Of a stretch of 64,000 bases of DNA, positions 26,170 to 39,609 are shown piece by piece. Origin of the DNA: Aristolochia californica (Eukaryota; Streptophyta; Magnoliopsida; Piperales; Aristolochiaceae); NCBI GenBank assembly GCA_029961685.1, contig JARWKL010000012.1, forward strand, positions 6,972,955-7,036,954, in the 5' to 3' direction. Both the position numbers and the translations under genes were made by a program. The notes beneath the pieces were generated by a model that was given only the letters and a program-made list of their open reading frames with translations, did not search any database and had not been told where the DNA came from. Every line of letters starts with the position of its first letter. The first letter of the stretch is position 1.

Positions 26170-28350
26170 TGGAAAAAAATTAAAAAAAAAACAAATGTAA
26201 GTAATGAAAATTTATTCACACACAACAAATGAACACAAAAGTTTTGTTTTCCAAGTTTGGGTAATTCCACTAATTCAACCCGAATTGCATGGATTTTACA
26301 AGAAAGATTTCTTCTACACGTGTTTTAAAAATGGATATGCATTCTTGAAACATGTTAAAGATGCAAATGACCTATGGATCCAAAGCTTTTAAAGAGAATA
26401 ACAAACGCTCATTAAATTCTCAATGATCGTGCCGTGGGATAATTACCAGAGTCAAACAAGCCATTAGTTTGCCCGTTCACAAAAAGCTTACCTAACAATC
26501 ATAAATGAATGTAAAGTGATTCATCATCCGTAACGGGCTATATTTTTGTAAGAAATGACTTATGGACTGGGAGTCAATACTCAGTTAAAAATACCCCGCC
26601 CCCTCCTTTTCCTGACGATTGCAAAACATGAGATATAAAAACTAAAAAGACCTTAAATTCCCTAAAAAATTACAGACACTCTTTGGAATTATCTCTCTCT
26701 ACATTTGTGCATTGTGCGTCTCCATTTTAAATGTACACTATTTTCTTAAATTAAAACTTTGAGTTTTCTCTCTCCCTTCATTCCGTAAACAAAAAAAGGC
26801 AAATAGATCACAACAAAAGGAAAATTTTAGAGTTTATGTATGAAAAAAATTTAAAACAATAACAAATTTAAGTAAATAAAATTAATTCACAAATCACAAA
26901 TGAACACAAAAGTTTTGTTATCCAAGATTGGGAAATTCCACTAGTTCAACCCTAGTAGCTTGGGAATTTTACAAGAAAGAGATTTCTTCTACACGTGTTT
27001 GAAAAATGGATATACATGCTTGAAACATGTTTAAGATGCAAATGACCTATGGATCCAAAGCTTTTAATGAGAATAACAAATGCTCATTAAATTCTCTAGT
27101 GAACGTGCGGCGAGATATTTACTCGAGTCAAACAAGCCATTATTTTGCCCGTTTGCAAAAAGCTGACCTAACAATCATAGATGATTGTAAAGTGATTTAT
27201 CATTCATAACGGGCTATATTATTGTAATAAATGACTTACGGATTGGGTGTCAACACTCAATTAAAAATCCCCCGCCTACCCCTTTTCCCGACAATTGCAA
27301 AACCTGAGAAGTAAAAACTGAAACGAGCTTACAATCCCTAAAAATAACAGCCACTCTTTGGAATTATATCTCTCTACATTTGTGCATTGAGCATCTCCAT
27401 TTTAGATGTACACTTTTTTCTTAAATTAAAATTTTGAGTTTTCGCTCCTCTTTCATACTGTAAAAAAGAAAAAGAAAAGGCAAATTGATAACAACCGAAT
27501 GAAAATTTAAGAGTTTATGTATGGAAAAATTTGAAAAAATAAAAAATGTAAGTAAAGAAAATTTATTCAAAAACCACAAATGACCACAAAGTTTTGTTAT
27601 CCAAGATTGGGAAATTCCACTAGTTTAACCCTAGTAGCTTGGGAATTTTACAAGAAAGAGATTTCTTCTACACGTGTTTGAAAAATGCATATACATGCTT
27701 GAAACATGTTTAAGATGCAAATGACCTATGGATCCAAAGTTTTTAAGGAGAATAACAAATGCTCATTAAATTCTCTAGTGAACGTGCGGTGAGATATTTA
27801 CTCAAGTCAAACAAGCCATTATTTTGGCCGTTTGCAAAAAGCTGACCTAACAATCATAGATGATTGTAAAGTGATTTATCATTCATAACGGGCTATATTA
27901 TTTTAATAAATGACTTACAGATTGGGAGTCAACACTCAATTAAAAATCCCCCGCCTACCCCTTTTCCCGACGATTCCAAAACATGAGAACTAAAAACTGA
28001 AAAGAGCTAACAATCTTTAAATATCAGAGACACTCTTTGCAATTATATCTCTTTAAATTTGTGCATTGTGCATCTCCATTTTAGATATACACTTTTTTCT
28101 TAAATCAAAACTTTGAGTTTTCGTTCTCCCTTCATGCCGTAAACAAAAAAAGGTAAATAGATCACAAAAAAATGAAAATTTTAGAGTTTATGTATGGAAA
28201 AAAATTAAAACAATAACAAATGTAAGTAATGAAAATTTATTCACACACCACAAATGAACACAAAATTTTTGTTATCCAAGATTAGGAAATTCCACTTCTT
28301 CAACCCTAATAGCTTGGAATTTTAAGAGAAAGAGATTTCTTCTAAACGTG
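26170..28350 (+). repeat. Long-range duplicate, copy 2 (partner 17440-19620)
   Basis: The copy lies 8.73 kb (13 units) from its partner and begins inside the unit at 25705, covering the C, A and A units that follow. It may continue a little beyond 28350, where the upstream marker ACTT(G/C)TTCAACCC with (C/A)GAGAAAGAG still matches, but the following C patch at 19742 is absent here. Confidence 0.83.
26950..28305 (+). repeat. Adjacent single-unit duplication
   Basis: Two neighbouring units share CTAGTAGCTTGGGAATTTTA, TGTTTGAAAAATG, ATATACATGCTTG, CATGTTTAAGATGC and CCGCCTACCCC at a period of about 679 bp. The second copy's tail matches the unit at 18997 rather than its neighbour, so this doubling overlies the longer duplicate. 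Confidence 0.75.
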
Positions 28351-29129
28351 TTTTAAAAATGGATATGCATGCTTGAAACATGTTAAAGATGCAAATGACC
28401 TATGTATCCAAAGCTTTTAATGAGAATAACACACGCTCATTAAATTTTGAAGTTAACGTGCAGCAGGATATTTACCCGAGTCAAACAAGCCATTATTTTG
28501 CCCGTTTACAAAAAGCTGATCAAACAATCATAGATGATTGTAAAGTGATTTTTCATTCGTAACGGGCTATATTATTGTAAGAAATTACTTATGGATTGGG
28601 AGTCAACACTCAATTAAAAATCCCCAGCCTCCCCCTTTTGCCGACGATTGCAAAACCTGAGAACAAAAAACTGAAAAAAGCTCACAATCCTTAAATATCA
28701 CAGACACTCTTTGCCATTATATCTTTCTAAATTTATGCATTGTGCATGTCTAATTTAGATGAACACTTTTTTCTTAAATCAAAACTTTGAGTTTTCGTTC
28801 TCCCTTCATGTCGTAAACAAAAAAAGGTAAATAGATCACAACAAAAAGAAAATTTTAGAGTTTATGTATGGAAAAAAATTAAAACAATAACAAATGTAAG
28901 TAATGAAAATTTATTCACACACCACAAATGAACACAAAATTTTTGTTATCCAAGATTCGGAAATTCCACTAGTTCAACCCTAATAGCTTGGAATTTTACA
29001 AGAAAGAGATTTCTTCTACACGTATTTTAAAAATGGATATGCATGCTTGAAACATGTTAAAGAAGTAAATGACCTATGGATCCAAATATTTTAATGAGAA
29101 TAACAAATGGTCATTAAATTCTGAAGTTA

Positions 29130-29268
29130 ACACGCATTTGCAAAAAGTTGACCTAACAATCATAGATGATTGTAAAGTGATTTTTATGTAATGGGCTATA
29201 TTAATGTAAGAAATCACATACGGATTGGGAGTCATTATTGTAAGAAATGACTTACGGATTGGGAGTCA
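29130..29268 (+). other. Compound rearrangement: ~45 bp loss and 34 bp duplication
   Basis: At about 29136 the sequence jumps from AAGTTAACACGCA to TTTGCAAAAAG, losing the GATATTTACC segment. Then TATTAATGTAAGAAATCAC at 29199 is repeated as TATTATTGTAAGAAATGAC at 29233, a 34 bp tandem duplication. The first copy has the B-like ACATACGG and the second the A-like ACTTACGG, hinting that different subtypes were joined. Confidence 0.83.
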
Positions 29269-29734
29269 ACACTCAATTAAATATCCCTCGCCTCGCCCTT
29301 TTCCTGAAGATTGCAAAACCATAGAACTGAAAACTGAAAAGACCTTACAATCCATAAAAATCACAGACACACTTTGCAATTTTATCTCTCTACATTTGTG
29401 CAATGTGCATCTCCATTTTAGATGTACACTTTTTTCTTAAATCAAAACTTTGAGTTTTCGCTCTCCCTTCATGCCGTAAACAAGAAAATGGTAAATAGAT
29501 CACAACAAAAATAAAATTTTAGAGTTTACGTATGGAAAAAAATTAAAACTATAACAAATGTAAGTAATGAAAATTTATTCACACACCACAAATGAACACA
29601 AAAAATTTATATCCAAGATTGGGAAATTCCACTAGTTCAACCCAATGGAATTTTACAAGAAAGAAATTTCTTCTACACGTGTTTTAAAAATGGATACGCA
29701 TGCTTGAAACATGTTAAAGATGGAAAAGACCTAT

Positions 29735-32429
29735 GGATCCAATGCTTTTAATGAGAATAACAAACGCTCATTAAATTCTGAAGTGAACGTGCGGCATCAA
29801 ATTTACCCGAGTCAAACAAGCCATTATTTTGCCCGCTTGCAAAAAGCTGACCTAACAATCATAGATGATTGTAATGTGATTTATCATGAGTAACGGGCTA
29901 TATTTTCTTAAGAAATGACATACGGATTGGGAGTCAAAGATAGTTAAGAATACCCCGCCTCCCCCTTTTCCCGACGATTGGAAAACATGGGATATAAAAA
30001 CTAAAAAGATCTTACAATCCCTAAAAATTACAAACACTCTTTGGAATTATCTCTCTCTACATTTGTGCATTGTGCATCTCTATTTTAGATGTACACTTTT
30101 TTCTTAAATCAAAATTTTGAGTTTTCGCTCTCCCTTCATCCCGTAAAAAAAAAAAAGACAAATAGATCAAAACAAAAAGAAAATTTTAGAGTTTATGTGT
30201 GAAAACAAATTAAAACAATAACAAATGTAAGTATTGAAAATTAATTCACACTCCACAAATGAACACAAAAGTTTTGTTTTCCAAGTTTGGGAGATTCCAC
30301 TAGTTCAACCCTAATTGCATGGAATTTTACAAGAAAGAGATTTCTTCAACAAGTTTTTTAAAAATGGATATGCATGCTTGAAACATGTTAAAGATGCAAA
30401 TGACCTATGGATCCAAAGCTTTTAAAGAGAATAACAAACGCTCATTAATTTCTCAATGAACGTGCGATCGGATATTTACCTGAGTCAAACAAGCTATTAT
30501 TTTGCCCGTTTACAAAAAGCTTACCTAACAATCATAGATGATTGTAAAGTGATTTATCATCTGTAATGGGCTATATTTTTGTAAGAAATGACTAATGGAT
30601 TGGGAGTCAACACTCAGTTAAAAACACCCCACCTCCCCCTTTTCCCAACGATTGCAAAACCTGAGATATAAAAACTAAAAAGAGCTAAAATTCCCTAAAA
30701 ATTACAGACACTCTTTGGAATTATCTCTCTCTACATTTGTGCATTGTGTGTCTCCATTTTAAATGTACACTTTTTTCTTAAATCAAAACATTGAGTTTTC
30801 TCTCTCCCTTCATCCCGTAAACAAAAAAAGTTAAATAGATCACAGCAAAAAGAAAATTTTAGAGTTTATGTATGGAAAAATTTTTAAAAAATAACAAATG
30901 TAAGTAAAAAAAATTTATTCACACACAAAAAATTAACACAAAACTTTTGTTATCCAAGTTTGGGAAATTGCACTAGTTCAACCCCAATAGCTTGGAATTT
31001 TACAAGAAAGATATTTCTTCTACACGTGTTTTAAAAATGGATATGCAAGCTTGAAACATGTTAAAGATGCAAATGACCTATGGATCCAAAGCTTTTCAAG
31101 AGATTAACATACGCTCATTAAATTCTCTAGTGAAAGTGCGGTGGGATATTTACCCCAGTCAAACAAGCCATTATTATGCCCGTTTGAAAAAAGCTGACCT
31201 AACAATCATAGATGAATTGTAAAGTGATTTATCATGTGTAATGGGATATATTTTTTTAAGAAATGACTTACGGATTTAGAGTCAACACTCAATTAAAAAT
31301 CCGCCGCTTCCCCGTTTTCCCGACGATTGCAAAACCTGAGAACTAAAAATTGCAAAGAGCTTACACTCCTTAAAAATCACAGATACTCTTTGTAATTATA
31401 TCCCTCTACATTTGTGCATTAAGCATCTCCATTCTAGATGTACACTTTTTTCTTAAATTAAAACATTGAGTTTTCGTTCTCCCTTCATGCCGTAAACAAA
31501 AAAAGGTAAATAGATGACAACAAAATGAAAATTTTAGAGTTTATGTATGGAAAAAAATTAAAACAATAACAAATGTAAGTAATGAAAATTTGTTCACACA
31601 CCACGAATGAACACAAAATTTTGTTATCCAAGATTGGGAAATTCCACTAGTTCAACCCTAATATCTTGGAATTTTAAAAGAAAGAGATTTCTTCTACACG
31701 TGTTTTCAAAATGGATATGCATGCTTGAAACATATTAAAGATCCAAATGACTTATGGATCCAAAGCTTTTAATGAGAATAACAAACGCTCACTAAATTCT
31801 GAAGTGAACATGCGGCGGGATATTTACCCAAGTCAAACAAGCTATTATTTTCCCCATATGCAAAAAGCTAACCTAACAATCATAGATGATTTTAAAGTGA
31901 TTTTTCATTCGTAACGGGTTTTATTATTGTAAGAAATGACTTACGGATTGGGAGTTAACACTCAATTAAAAATCCCCCGCCTCCCCCTTTTCCCGACGAT
32001 TGCAAAATCTGAGAACTAAAAACTGAAAAGAGCTCACAATCCTTAAAAATCACAGACACTCTTTGGAATTATATCTCTCTATATTTGTGCATTATGCATC
32101 TCCATTTTAGATGTACACTTTTTTCTTAAATCAAAACTTTGAGTTTTCGTTCTCCCTTCATGCCGTAAACAAAAAAAGGTGAATAGTTCACAAGAAAATG
32201 TAAATTTTTGAGTTTATGTATGGAAAAAAATTAAAAAATAAAAAAATGTAAGTAATGAAAATTTATTCACACATCACAAATGAACACAAATTTTTTGTTA
32301 TCCAAGTTTGGGAAATTCCACTAGTTCAACCCTAATAGCTTGAAATTTTACAAGAAAGAGAATTCTTCTACACGTGTTTTAGAAATGGATATGCATGCTT
32401 GAAACAAGTTAAAGATGCAAATGACCTAT
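29735..32429 (+). repeat. Canonical higher-order unit B-C-D-A (2.69 kb)
   Basis: Units start at 29735 (B), 30409 (C), 31082 (D tag, A tail) and 31756 (A), and the next B starts at 32430, 2695 bp after the first. This is the best example of the inferred ancestral order. Tails agree with tags for B (AAAGATCTTACAATCCC, GTATTGAAAATT) and C (GCTTAAAATTCCC-like segment, ACACAAAAAATTAACAC). The D unit has already taken an A tail (GAGAACTAAAAATTG). Confidence 0.82.
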
Positions 32430-33106
32430 GGATCCAAAGCTTTTAATGAGAATAAAAAACACTCATTAAATTCTGAAGTGAACATGCTGCGGGATATTTA
32501 CCCGAGGCAAACAAGCTATTATTTTGCCCGTTTGCAAAAAAGCTGACCTAATAATCATAGATGATTGTAATGTGATTTATCATGAGTAACTGGCTATATT
32601 TTTGTAATAAATGACATACGGATTGGGAGTCAACAGTCAGTTAAAAATACCCCGCCTCCCCCTTTTCCCGACGATTGCAAAACCTCAGATATAAAAACTA
32701 AAAAGATCTTACAATCCCTAAAAATTATAAACATTCTTTAGAATTATGTCTCTCTACATTTGTGCATTGTGCATCTCAATTTTAGATGAACACTTCTTTC
32801 TTAAATAAAAACTTTGAGTTTTTCGCTCTCTCTTCACCCCGTAAACAAAAAAAAGGCAAATAGATCACAAAAAAATGAAAATTTTAGAGTTTATGTGTGA
32901 AAAAAATTTAAAACAATAACAAATGTAAGTATAGAAAATTTATTCACACACCACAAATGAATACAAAAGTTTTGTGTTCAAAGTTTGGGAAATTCCACTA
33001 GTTCAACCCAAATTGCATGGAATTTTACAAGAAAGAGATTTCTTCTACACGTGTTTTAAAAATGGATATGCATGCTTGAAACATGATAAAGATGCAAATG
33101 ACCTAT

Positions 33107-33779
33107 GGATCCAAAACTTTTAACGAGAACAACAAACGCTCATTAAATTCTCAATGAATATGCGGTAGGATGTTTACCTGAGTCAAACAAGCCATTATTT
33201 TGCCCGTTTACAAAAAGCTTACCTAACAATCATAGATGATTATAAAGTGATTTATCATCTGTAACGGGCTATATTTTTGTAAGAAATGACTTACGGATTG
33301 GGAGTCAACACACAATTAAAAACACCCCGCCTCCCCCTTTTCCCGACGATTGCAAAACCTGAGATATAAAAACTAAAAAGAGCTTAAATTCCCTAATCAT
33401 TACGCACACTCTTTGGAATTATCTCTCTCTACATTTGTACACTGTGCGTCTCCATTTTAAATGTACACTTTTTTCTTAAATCAAAACTTTGAGTTTTCTC
33501 TCTCCCTTCATCCCATAAACAAAAAAAAGCAAATAGATCACAGAAAAATGAAAATTTTAGAGTTTATGTATGGAAAAAAATTAAAACAATAACAAATGTA
33601 AGTAAAAAAAATTTATTCACACACCAAAAATTAACACAAAACTTTTGTTATCCAAGTTTGGGAAATTCCACTAATTCAACCCTAATAGCTTGGAATTTTA
33701 CAAGAAAGAGATTTCTTCTACACCTTTTTTAAAAATGGATATGCAAGCTTGAAACGTGTTAAAGATGCAAATGACCTAT
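33107..33779 (+). repeat. Reference unit, subtype C (673 bp)
   Basis: C markers: TTCTCAATGAA, one base shorter than in A, B or D; TTTACAAAAAGCTTACC; the tag ATCATC(T/C)GTAAC; AAAAACACCCCGCC; GCTTAAATTCCC; GTGCGTCTCCATTTTAAATG; TTTTCTCTCTCCC; and ACCAAAAATTAACAC. The missing base breaks the 60-codon frame that stays open in A and B. Confidence 0.85.
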
Positions 33780-34454
33780 GGATCCAAAGCTTTTAAAGAG
33801 AATAACATACGCTCGTTAAATTCTCTAGTGAACGTGCGGTGGGATATTTACCCGAGTCAAACAAGCCATTATTTTGCTCTTTTGCAAAAAGCTGACCTAA
33901 CAATCATAGATGAATTGTAAAGTGATTTATCATGTGTAACGGGCTATATTTTTGTAAGAAATGACTTATGGATAGGGTGTCAACACTCAGTTAAAAACAC
34001 CCCGCCTCCCCCTTTTCCCGACGATTGCAAAACCTGAGATATAAAAACTAAAAAGAGCTTAAATTCACTAAACATTACACACACTTTTATGAATTATCTC
34101 TCTCTATATTTGTGAACTGTGCGTCTCCATTTTAAATGTACACTTTTTTCTTAAATCAAAACTTTGAGTTTTCTCTCTCCCTTCATCCCGTCAACAAAAA
34201 AAAGCAAATAGATCATAGCAAAATGAAAATTTTAGAGTATATGTATGGAAAAAATTTTAAACAACAACAAATGTAAGTAAAGGAAATATATTCACACACC
34301 AATAATTAACACAATGCTTTTGTTATCCAAGTTTGGGAAATTCCACTAATTCAACCCTAATAGCTTGGAATTTCACAAGAAAGAGATTTCTTCTACACGT
34401 GTTTTAAAAATGGATATGCAAGCTTGAAGCGTGTTAAAGATGCAAATGACCTAT

Positions 34455-35133
34455 GGATCCAAAGCTTTTAAAGAGAATAACATACGCTCATTAAATTCTC
34501 TAGTGGACGTGCAGTGGGATATTTACCCGAGTCAAACAAGCCATTATTTTGCTCTTACGCAAAAAGTTGACCTAACAATGATAGATAAATTGTAAAGTGA
34601 TTTATCATGTGTAAAGGGCTATATTTTTGTAAGAAATGACTTATGGATTGGGAGTCAACACTCAGTTGGAAATCCCCCGCCTCCCCCTTTTCCCGACAAT
34701 TGCAAAACCTGAGATATAAAAACTAAAAAGAGCTTACAATCCCTAAAAATTACAGACATTCCTTGGAATTATCTCTTTCTAAATTTGTGCATTGTGCATC
34801 TCCATTTTAGATGTACACTTTTTTCTTGAATCAAAATTTGGAGTTTTCGCTCCCACATCATACCATAAAAAATAAAAAAAAGGCAAATTGATTACAACAA
34901 AATGAAAATTTTAGAGTTTATACAAGGAAAAAATTTTAACAAATAAAAAATGTAAGTAAAGAAATTTTTTTCACAAACCACAAATGAACACAAAAATTTT
35001 GTTATCCAAGATTGGGAAATTCCACTAGTTCAACCCTAATAGCTTGGAATTTTACAAGAAAGAGATTTCTTCTACACATGTTTTAAAAATGGATATGCAT
35101 GCTTGAAACATGTTAAAGATACAAATGCCCTAT
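34455..35133 (+). repeat. Reference unit, subtype D (679 bp)
   Basis: D markers: ATAACATACGC, TTCTCTAGTG, GATAAATTG here (usually GATGAATTG) with one extra base that spoils the dyad, the tag ATCATGTGTAA, ATTATCTCTTTCTAAATT, TCAAAATTTGGAGTTTTCGC, a longer A-run, GGCAAATTGATTAC, AACAAATAAAAAATG and TTCACAAACCAC. D is the subtype with the longest and most variable A-runs. Confidence 0.85.
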
Positions 35134-35352
35134 GGATCCAAAGCTTTTAATGAGAATAACAAACGCTCATTAAATTCTTATTTGAACGTGCGGCGGTATA
35201 TTTACCCGAGTCAAACAAGCCACTATTTTGCCCGTTTGCATAAAAGCTGACCTAACAATCATAGATGATTGTAAAGTGACTTTTCATTCGTAACGGGCTA
35301 TATTATTGTAAGAAATGACTTAGGGATTTGGAGTCAACACTCAATTAAAAAT

Positions 35353-35362
35353 CCCCCCCCCC
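35353..35362 (+). repeat. C10 tract in C-rich island
   Basis: ATCCCCCCCCCCTCCCCC lacks the G of the usual CCCCGCCTCCCCC. It is a smaller version of the event at 44793. Confidence 0.88.
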
Positions 35363-36211
35363 TCCCCCTTTTCCCGACGATTGCAAAACCTGAGAGTAAA
35401 AACTGTAAAGAGCTTAAAATCCTTAAAAATCACAGACACTCTTTTCAACTATATCTCTCTACATTTGTGCATTGTGCATCTCCATTTTAGATGTACACTT
35501 TTTTCTTAAATCAAAACTTTGATTTTTCGTTCTCCCTTCATGATGTAAAGAAAAAAAGGTAAATAGATCACAACAAAATGAAAATTTTAGAGTTTATGTA
35601 TGGAAAAAATTTAAAACAATAAAAAATATAAGTAATGAACATTTATTCACACACCACAAATGAACACAAAATTATGTTATCCAAGATTGGGAAATTCCAC
35701 TAGTTCAACCCTAATAGCTTGAAATTTTACAAGAAACAGATTTCTTCTACTCGTGTTTTAAAAATTGAAATGAATGCTTGAAACATGTTAAAGATGCAAA
35801 TGACCTATGGATCCAAAGCTTTTAATGAGAATAACAAACGCTCATTAAATTCTGAAGTGAACGTGCGGCAGGATATTTACCCGATCAAACGAGCCATTAT
35901 TTTGCCTGTTTGCAAAAAGCTGACCTAATAATCATTGATGATTATAAAGTGATTTTTCATTCGTAACGGGCTATATTATTGTAAGAAATGACTTAAGGAT
36001 TGGGAGTCAACACTCAAATAAAAATCCCCCGCCTCCCCCTTTTCCCGACGATTGCAAAACCTGAGAACTAAAAATTGAAAAGAGCTCACAATCCCTAAAT
36101 ATCACTGACACTCTTTCGAATTATATCTCTCTACCTTTTTGCATTGTGCATCTCCATTTTAGATGTACACTTTTTTCTTAAATCAAAACATTGAGTTTTC
36201 GTTCTCCCTTC

Positions 36212-36226
36212 ATGCCGTATCACAAC
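36212..36226 (+). other. Deletion scar, ~20 bp removing the A-run
   Basis: CATGCCGTATCACAACAAAA lacks the A-run and the GGTAAATAGA that normally separate CCGTA from TCACAAC. The unit at 35809 is 653 bp long. Confidence 0.8.
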
Positions 36227-36717
36227 AAAATATAAAATTTTGAGTTTATGTATGGAAAAAAATTAAAACAATAACAAATGTAAGTAATGAAAATTTATTC
36301 ACACACCACAAATGAACAAAAAAAATTTGTTATCCAAGTTTGGGAAATTCCACTAGTTCAACCCTAATAGCATGAAATTTTACAAGAAAGAGAATTCTTC
36401 TACACGTGTTTTAAAAATGGATATGTATGCTTGAAACATGTTAAAGATACAAATGACCTATGGATCCAAAGCTTTTAATGAGAATAACAAACACTCATTA
36501 AATTCTGAAGTGAACGTGCGGCGGGATTTTTACCCGTGTCAAACAAGGGTTTATTTTGCCCGGTTGCAAAAAGTTGACCTAACAATCATAGATGATTGTT
36601 ATGTGATTTATTATGTGTAACGGGCTATATTTTTGTAAGAAATGACATACGGATTGGGAGTCAACAGTCACTTAAAAATACCATGCCTCCCCCTTTTCCC
36701 AACGATTGCAAAACCTG

Positions 36718-36740
36718 AGATATAAAAATTAAAACAATAA
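36718..36740 (+). other. Deletion scar, ~207 bp
   Basis: GAGATATAAAAATTAAAACA joins the segment after the C-rich island directly to the segment before GTAAGTAA. The unit at 36462 is 466 bp instead of ~673. A-run microhomology lies at the join. Confidence 0.88.
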
Positions 36741-38261
36741 CAAATGTAAGTAACGAAAATTTATTCACACACCACAAAGGAACACAAAATTTTTGTTATC
36801 CAAGTTTGGAAAATTCCACTAGTTCAACCCTAATAGCATGAAATTTTACAAGAAAGAGAATTCTTCTACACGTGTTTTAAAAATGGATATGCATGGTTGA
36901 AACATGTTAAAGCTGAAAATGACCCATGGATCCAATGTTTTTAATGAGAATAACAAACACTCATTAAATTCTGAAGTGAACGTGCGACGGGATATTTACC
37001 CGAGTCAAACAAGCCATGATTTTGCCCGTTTGCAAAAAGCTGATCTAACAATCATAGATGATGGTAATGTGATTTATCATGAGTAACGGCTATATTTTTG
37101 TAAGAAATGACATACGGATTGGGAGTCAACAGTCAGTTAAAAATACCCCGCCTGCCCCTTTTCTGAAGATTGCAAAACCTGAGATATAAAAACTAAAAAG
37201 ATCTCACAATACCTAAAAATTACAAACACTCTTTGGAATTATCTCTGTCCATATTTGTGCACTGTCCATCTTCATTTTAGATGGACATTTTTTTCTTAAA
37301 TCAAAACTTTGAGTTTTCACTCTCCCTTCATCCCGTAAACAAAAAAATGCAAATAGATCACAACAAAATGAAAATTTTAGAGTTTATGTGTGAAAAAAAA
37401 TTAAAAAAATAACAAATGTAAGTATAGAAAATTTATTCGCACACCACAAATGAACACAAAAGTTTTGTTTTCCAAGTTCGGGAAATTCCACTTGTTCAAC
37501 CCTAATTGTATGGAATTTTACAAGAAAGAGATTTCTTCTACACGTGTTTTAAAAATGGATATGCATGCTTGAAACATTTTAAAGATGCAATTGACCTATG
37601 GATCCAAAGCTTTTAAAGAGAATAACAAACGGTCATTAAATTCTCAATGAACGTTCAGTGGGATATTTACCTGAGTCAAACAAGCCATTATTTTTCCCGT
37701 TTACGAAAAGCATACCTAACAATCATAGCTGATTGTAAAGTGATTTATCATACGTAACGGGCTATATTTTTGTAAGAAATGACTTACAGATTGGGAGTCA
37801 ACACTCAGTTAAAAACACCCCGCCTCCCCCTTTTCTCGACGATTGCAAAACCTGAGATATAAAAACTAAAAAGAGCTTAAATTCCCTAAAAATTACAGAC
37901 ACTCTTTGGAATTATCTCTCTCTACATTTGTGCACTGTGTGTCTCCATTTTAAATGTACACTTTTTTCTTAAATCAAAACTTTGAGTTTTCTCTCTCCCT
38001 TCATCCTGTAAACAAAAAAAGGCAAGTAGATCACAGCAAAATGAAAATTTTTGAGTTTATGTATGGAAAAAATTTAAAACAATAACAAATGTAAGTAAAG
38101 AAAATTTATTCACACACTAAAAATTAACACAAAACTTTTGTTATCCAAGTTTCGGAAATTCCACTAGTTCAACCCTAATAGCTTGGAATTTTACAAGAAA
38201 GAGATTTCTTCAACACGTGTTTTAAAAAAGGATATGCAAGCTTGAAACAAGTTAAAGATGA

Positions 38262-38280
38262 AAATGACCTAATATTCTCT
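38262..38280 (+). other. Deletion scar, ~41 bp removing GGATCC
   Basis: AATGACCTAATATTCTCTAG joins the sequence before GGATCC to the middle of the D-type start, so both the BamHI-type and HindIII-type sites are missing. Confidence 0.85.
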
Positions 38281-39609
38281 AGTGAACGTGTGGTGGGATA
38301 TTTACCCGAGTCAAACAAGCCATTAATATGCCCGTTTGTAAAAAGCTGACCTAATAATGATAGATGAATTTTAAAGTTATTTATCATGTGTAACGGGCTA
38401 TATTTTTTTAACAAATGACTTATGGATAGGGAGTCAACACTCAGTTAAAAATCCCCGCGTCCCCCTTTTCCCGACGATTGCTAAACCTGAGATATAAAAA
38501 CTAAAAAGAGCTTACAATCCCTAAAAACTACAGACACTCTATGGAATTATCTCTTTCAAAATTTGTGCATTGTACATCTCCATTTTAGATGTACACTTTT
38601 TTCTTAAATCAAAATTTTGAGTTTTCGCTCCCCCTATGTTCCCAAAAAAAAAGGCAAATTGATTACAACAAAATGAAAATTTTAGAGTTTATACATGGAA
38701 AAAATTTTAAAAAATAAAAAATGTAAGTAAATAAAATTTATTCACAAACCACAAATGAACACAAAAGTCTTGTTATCCAAGATTGGGAAATTCCACTAGT
38801 TCAACCCTAACAACATGGAATTTTACAAGAAAGAGATTTCTTCTACACGTGTTTTAAAAATGGATATGCATGCTTGAAACATGTTAAAGATGCAAATGAC
38901 CTATAGATCCAAAGCTTTTAATGAGAATATCAAACGCTCATTAAATTCTTAATTGAATGTGCGGCAGGATATTTACCCGAGTCAAACAAGCCATTATTTC
39001 ACCCGTTTCCAAAAAGCTTACCTAACAATCATTTATGATTGTAAAGTGATTTTTCATTCGTAAAGGGCTATATTTTTGTAAGAAATGACTTACGGATATG
39101 GAGTCAACCCTCAATTAAAAATCCCCCGCCTCCCCCTTTTCCCGACGATTGCAAAACCTGAGATATAACAACTTAAAAGAGCTTACACTCCTTAAAAATC
39201 ACAGACACTCTTTGCAATTATATCTCTCTACATTTGTGCATTGTGCATCTCCATTTTAGATGTACACTTTTTCTTAAATCAAAACTTTGAGTTTTCGTTT
39301 TCCCTTCATGCTGCAAACAAAAAAAGGTAAATAGATCACAAGAAAATGGAAATTTTAGAGTTTATGTATGGAAAAAAATTTAAACAATAACAAATGTAAG
39401 TAATGAAAATTTATTCACACACCACAAATGAACACAAAATTTTGTTATCCAAGATTGGGAAATTCCACTAGTTCAACCCTAATAGCTTGGAATTTTACAA
39501 GAACGAGAGTTCTTCTACACGTGTTTTAAAAATGGATATGCATGCTTGAAACATGTTAAAGATGCAAATGACCTATGGATCCAAAGCTTTTAATGAGAAT
39601 ATCAAACGC

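Larger units (their letters stand above)
24358..29734 (+). repeat. Units B-C-D-C-A-A-A-A
   Basis: Units start at 24358 (B), 25033 (C), 25705 (D start and tag, A tail), 26376 (C), 27051 (A), 27730 (A), 28404 (A) and 29078 (rearranged A, 657 bp). The block from about 26170 to 28350 is a long-range copy of 17440-19620. Units at 27051 and 27730 are near twins. Confidence 0.84.
32430..36461 (+). repeat. Units B-C-D-D-A-A
   Basis: Units start at 32430 (B), 33107 (C), 33780 (D), 34455 (D), 35134 (A) and 35809 (A). The canonical order is expanded by one D: units 33107 and 33780 share the tail GCTTAAATTC(C/A)CTAA(T/A)CATTAC and ACTAATTCAACCC about 675 bp apart, showing a single-unit duplication. The A pair has CTTATTTG then CTGAAGTG, the usual A1-then-A2 sequence before B. 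Confidence 0.83.
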
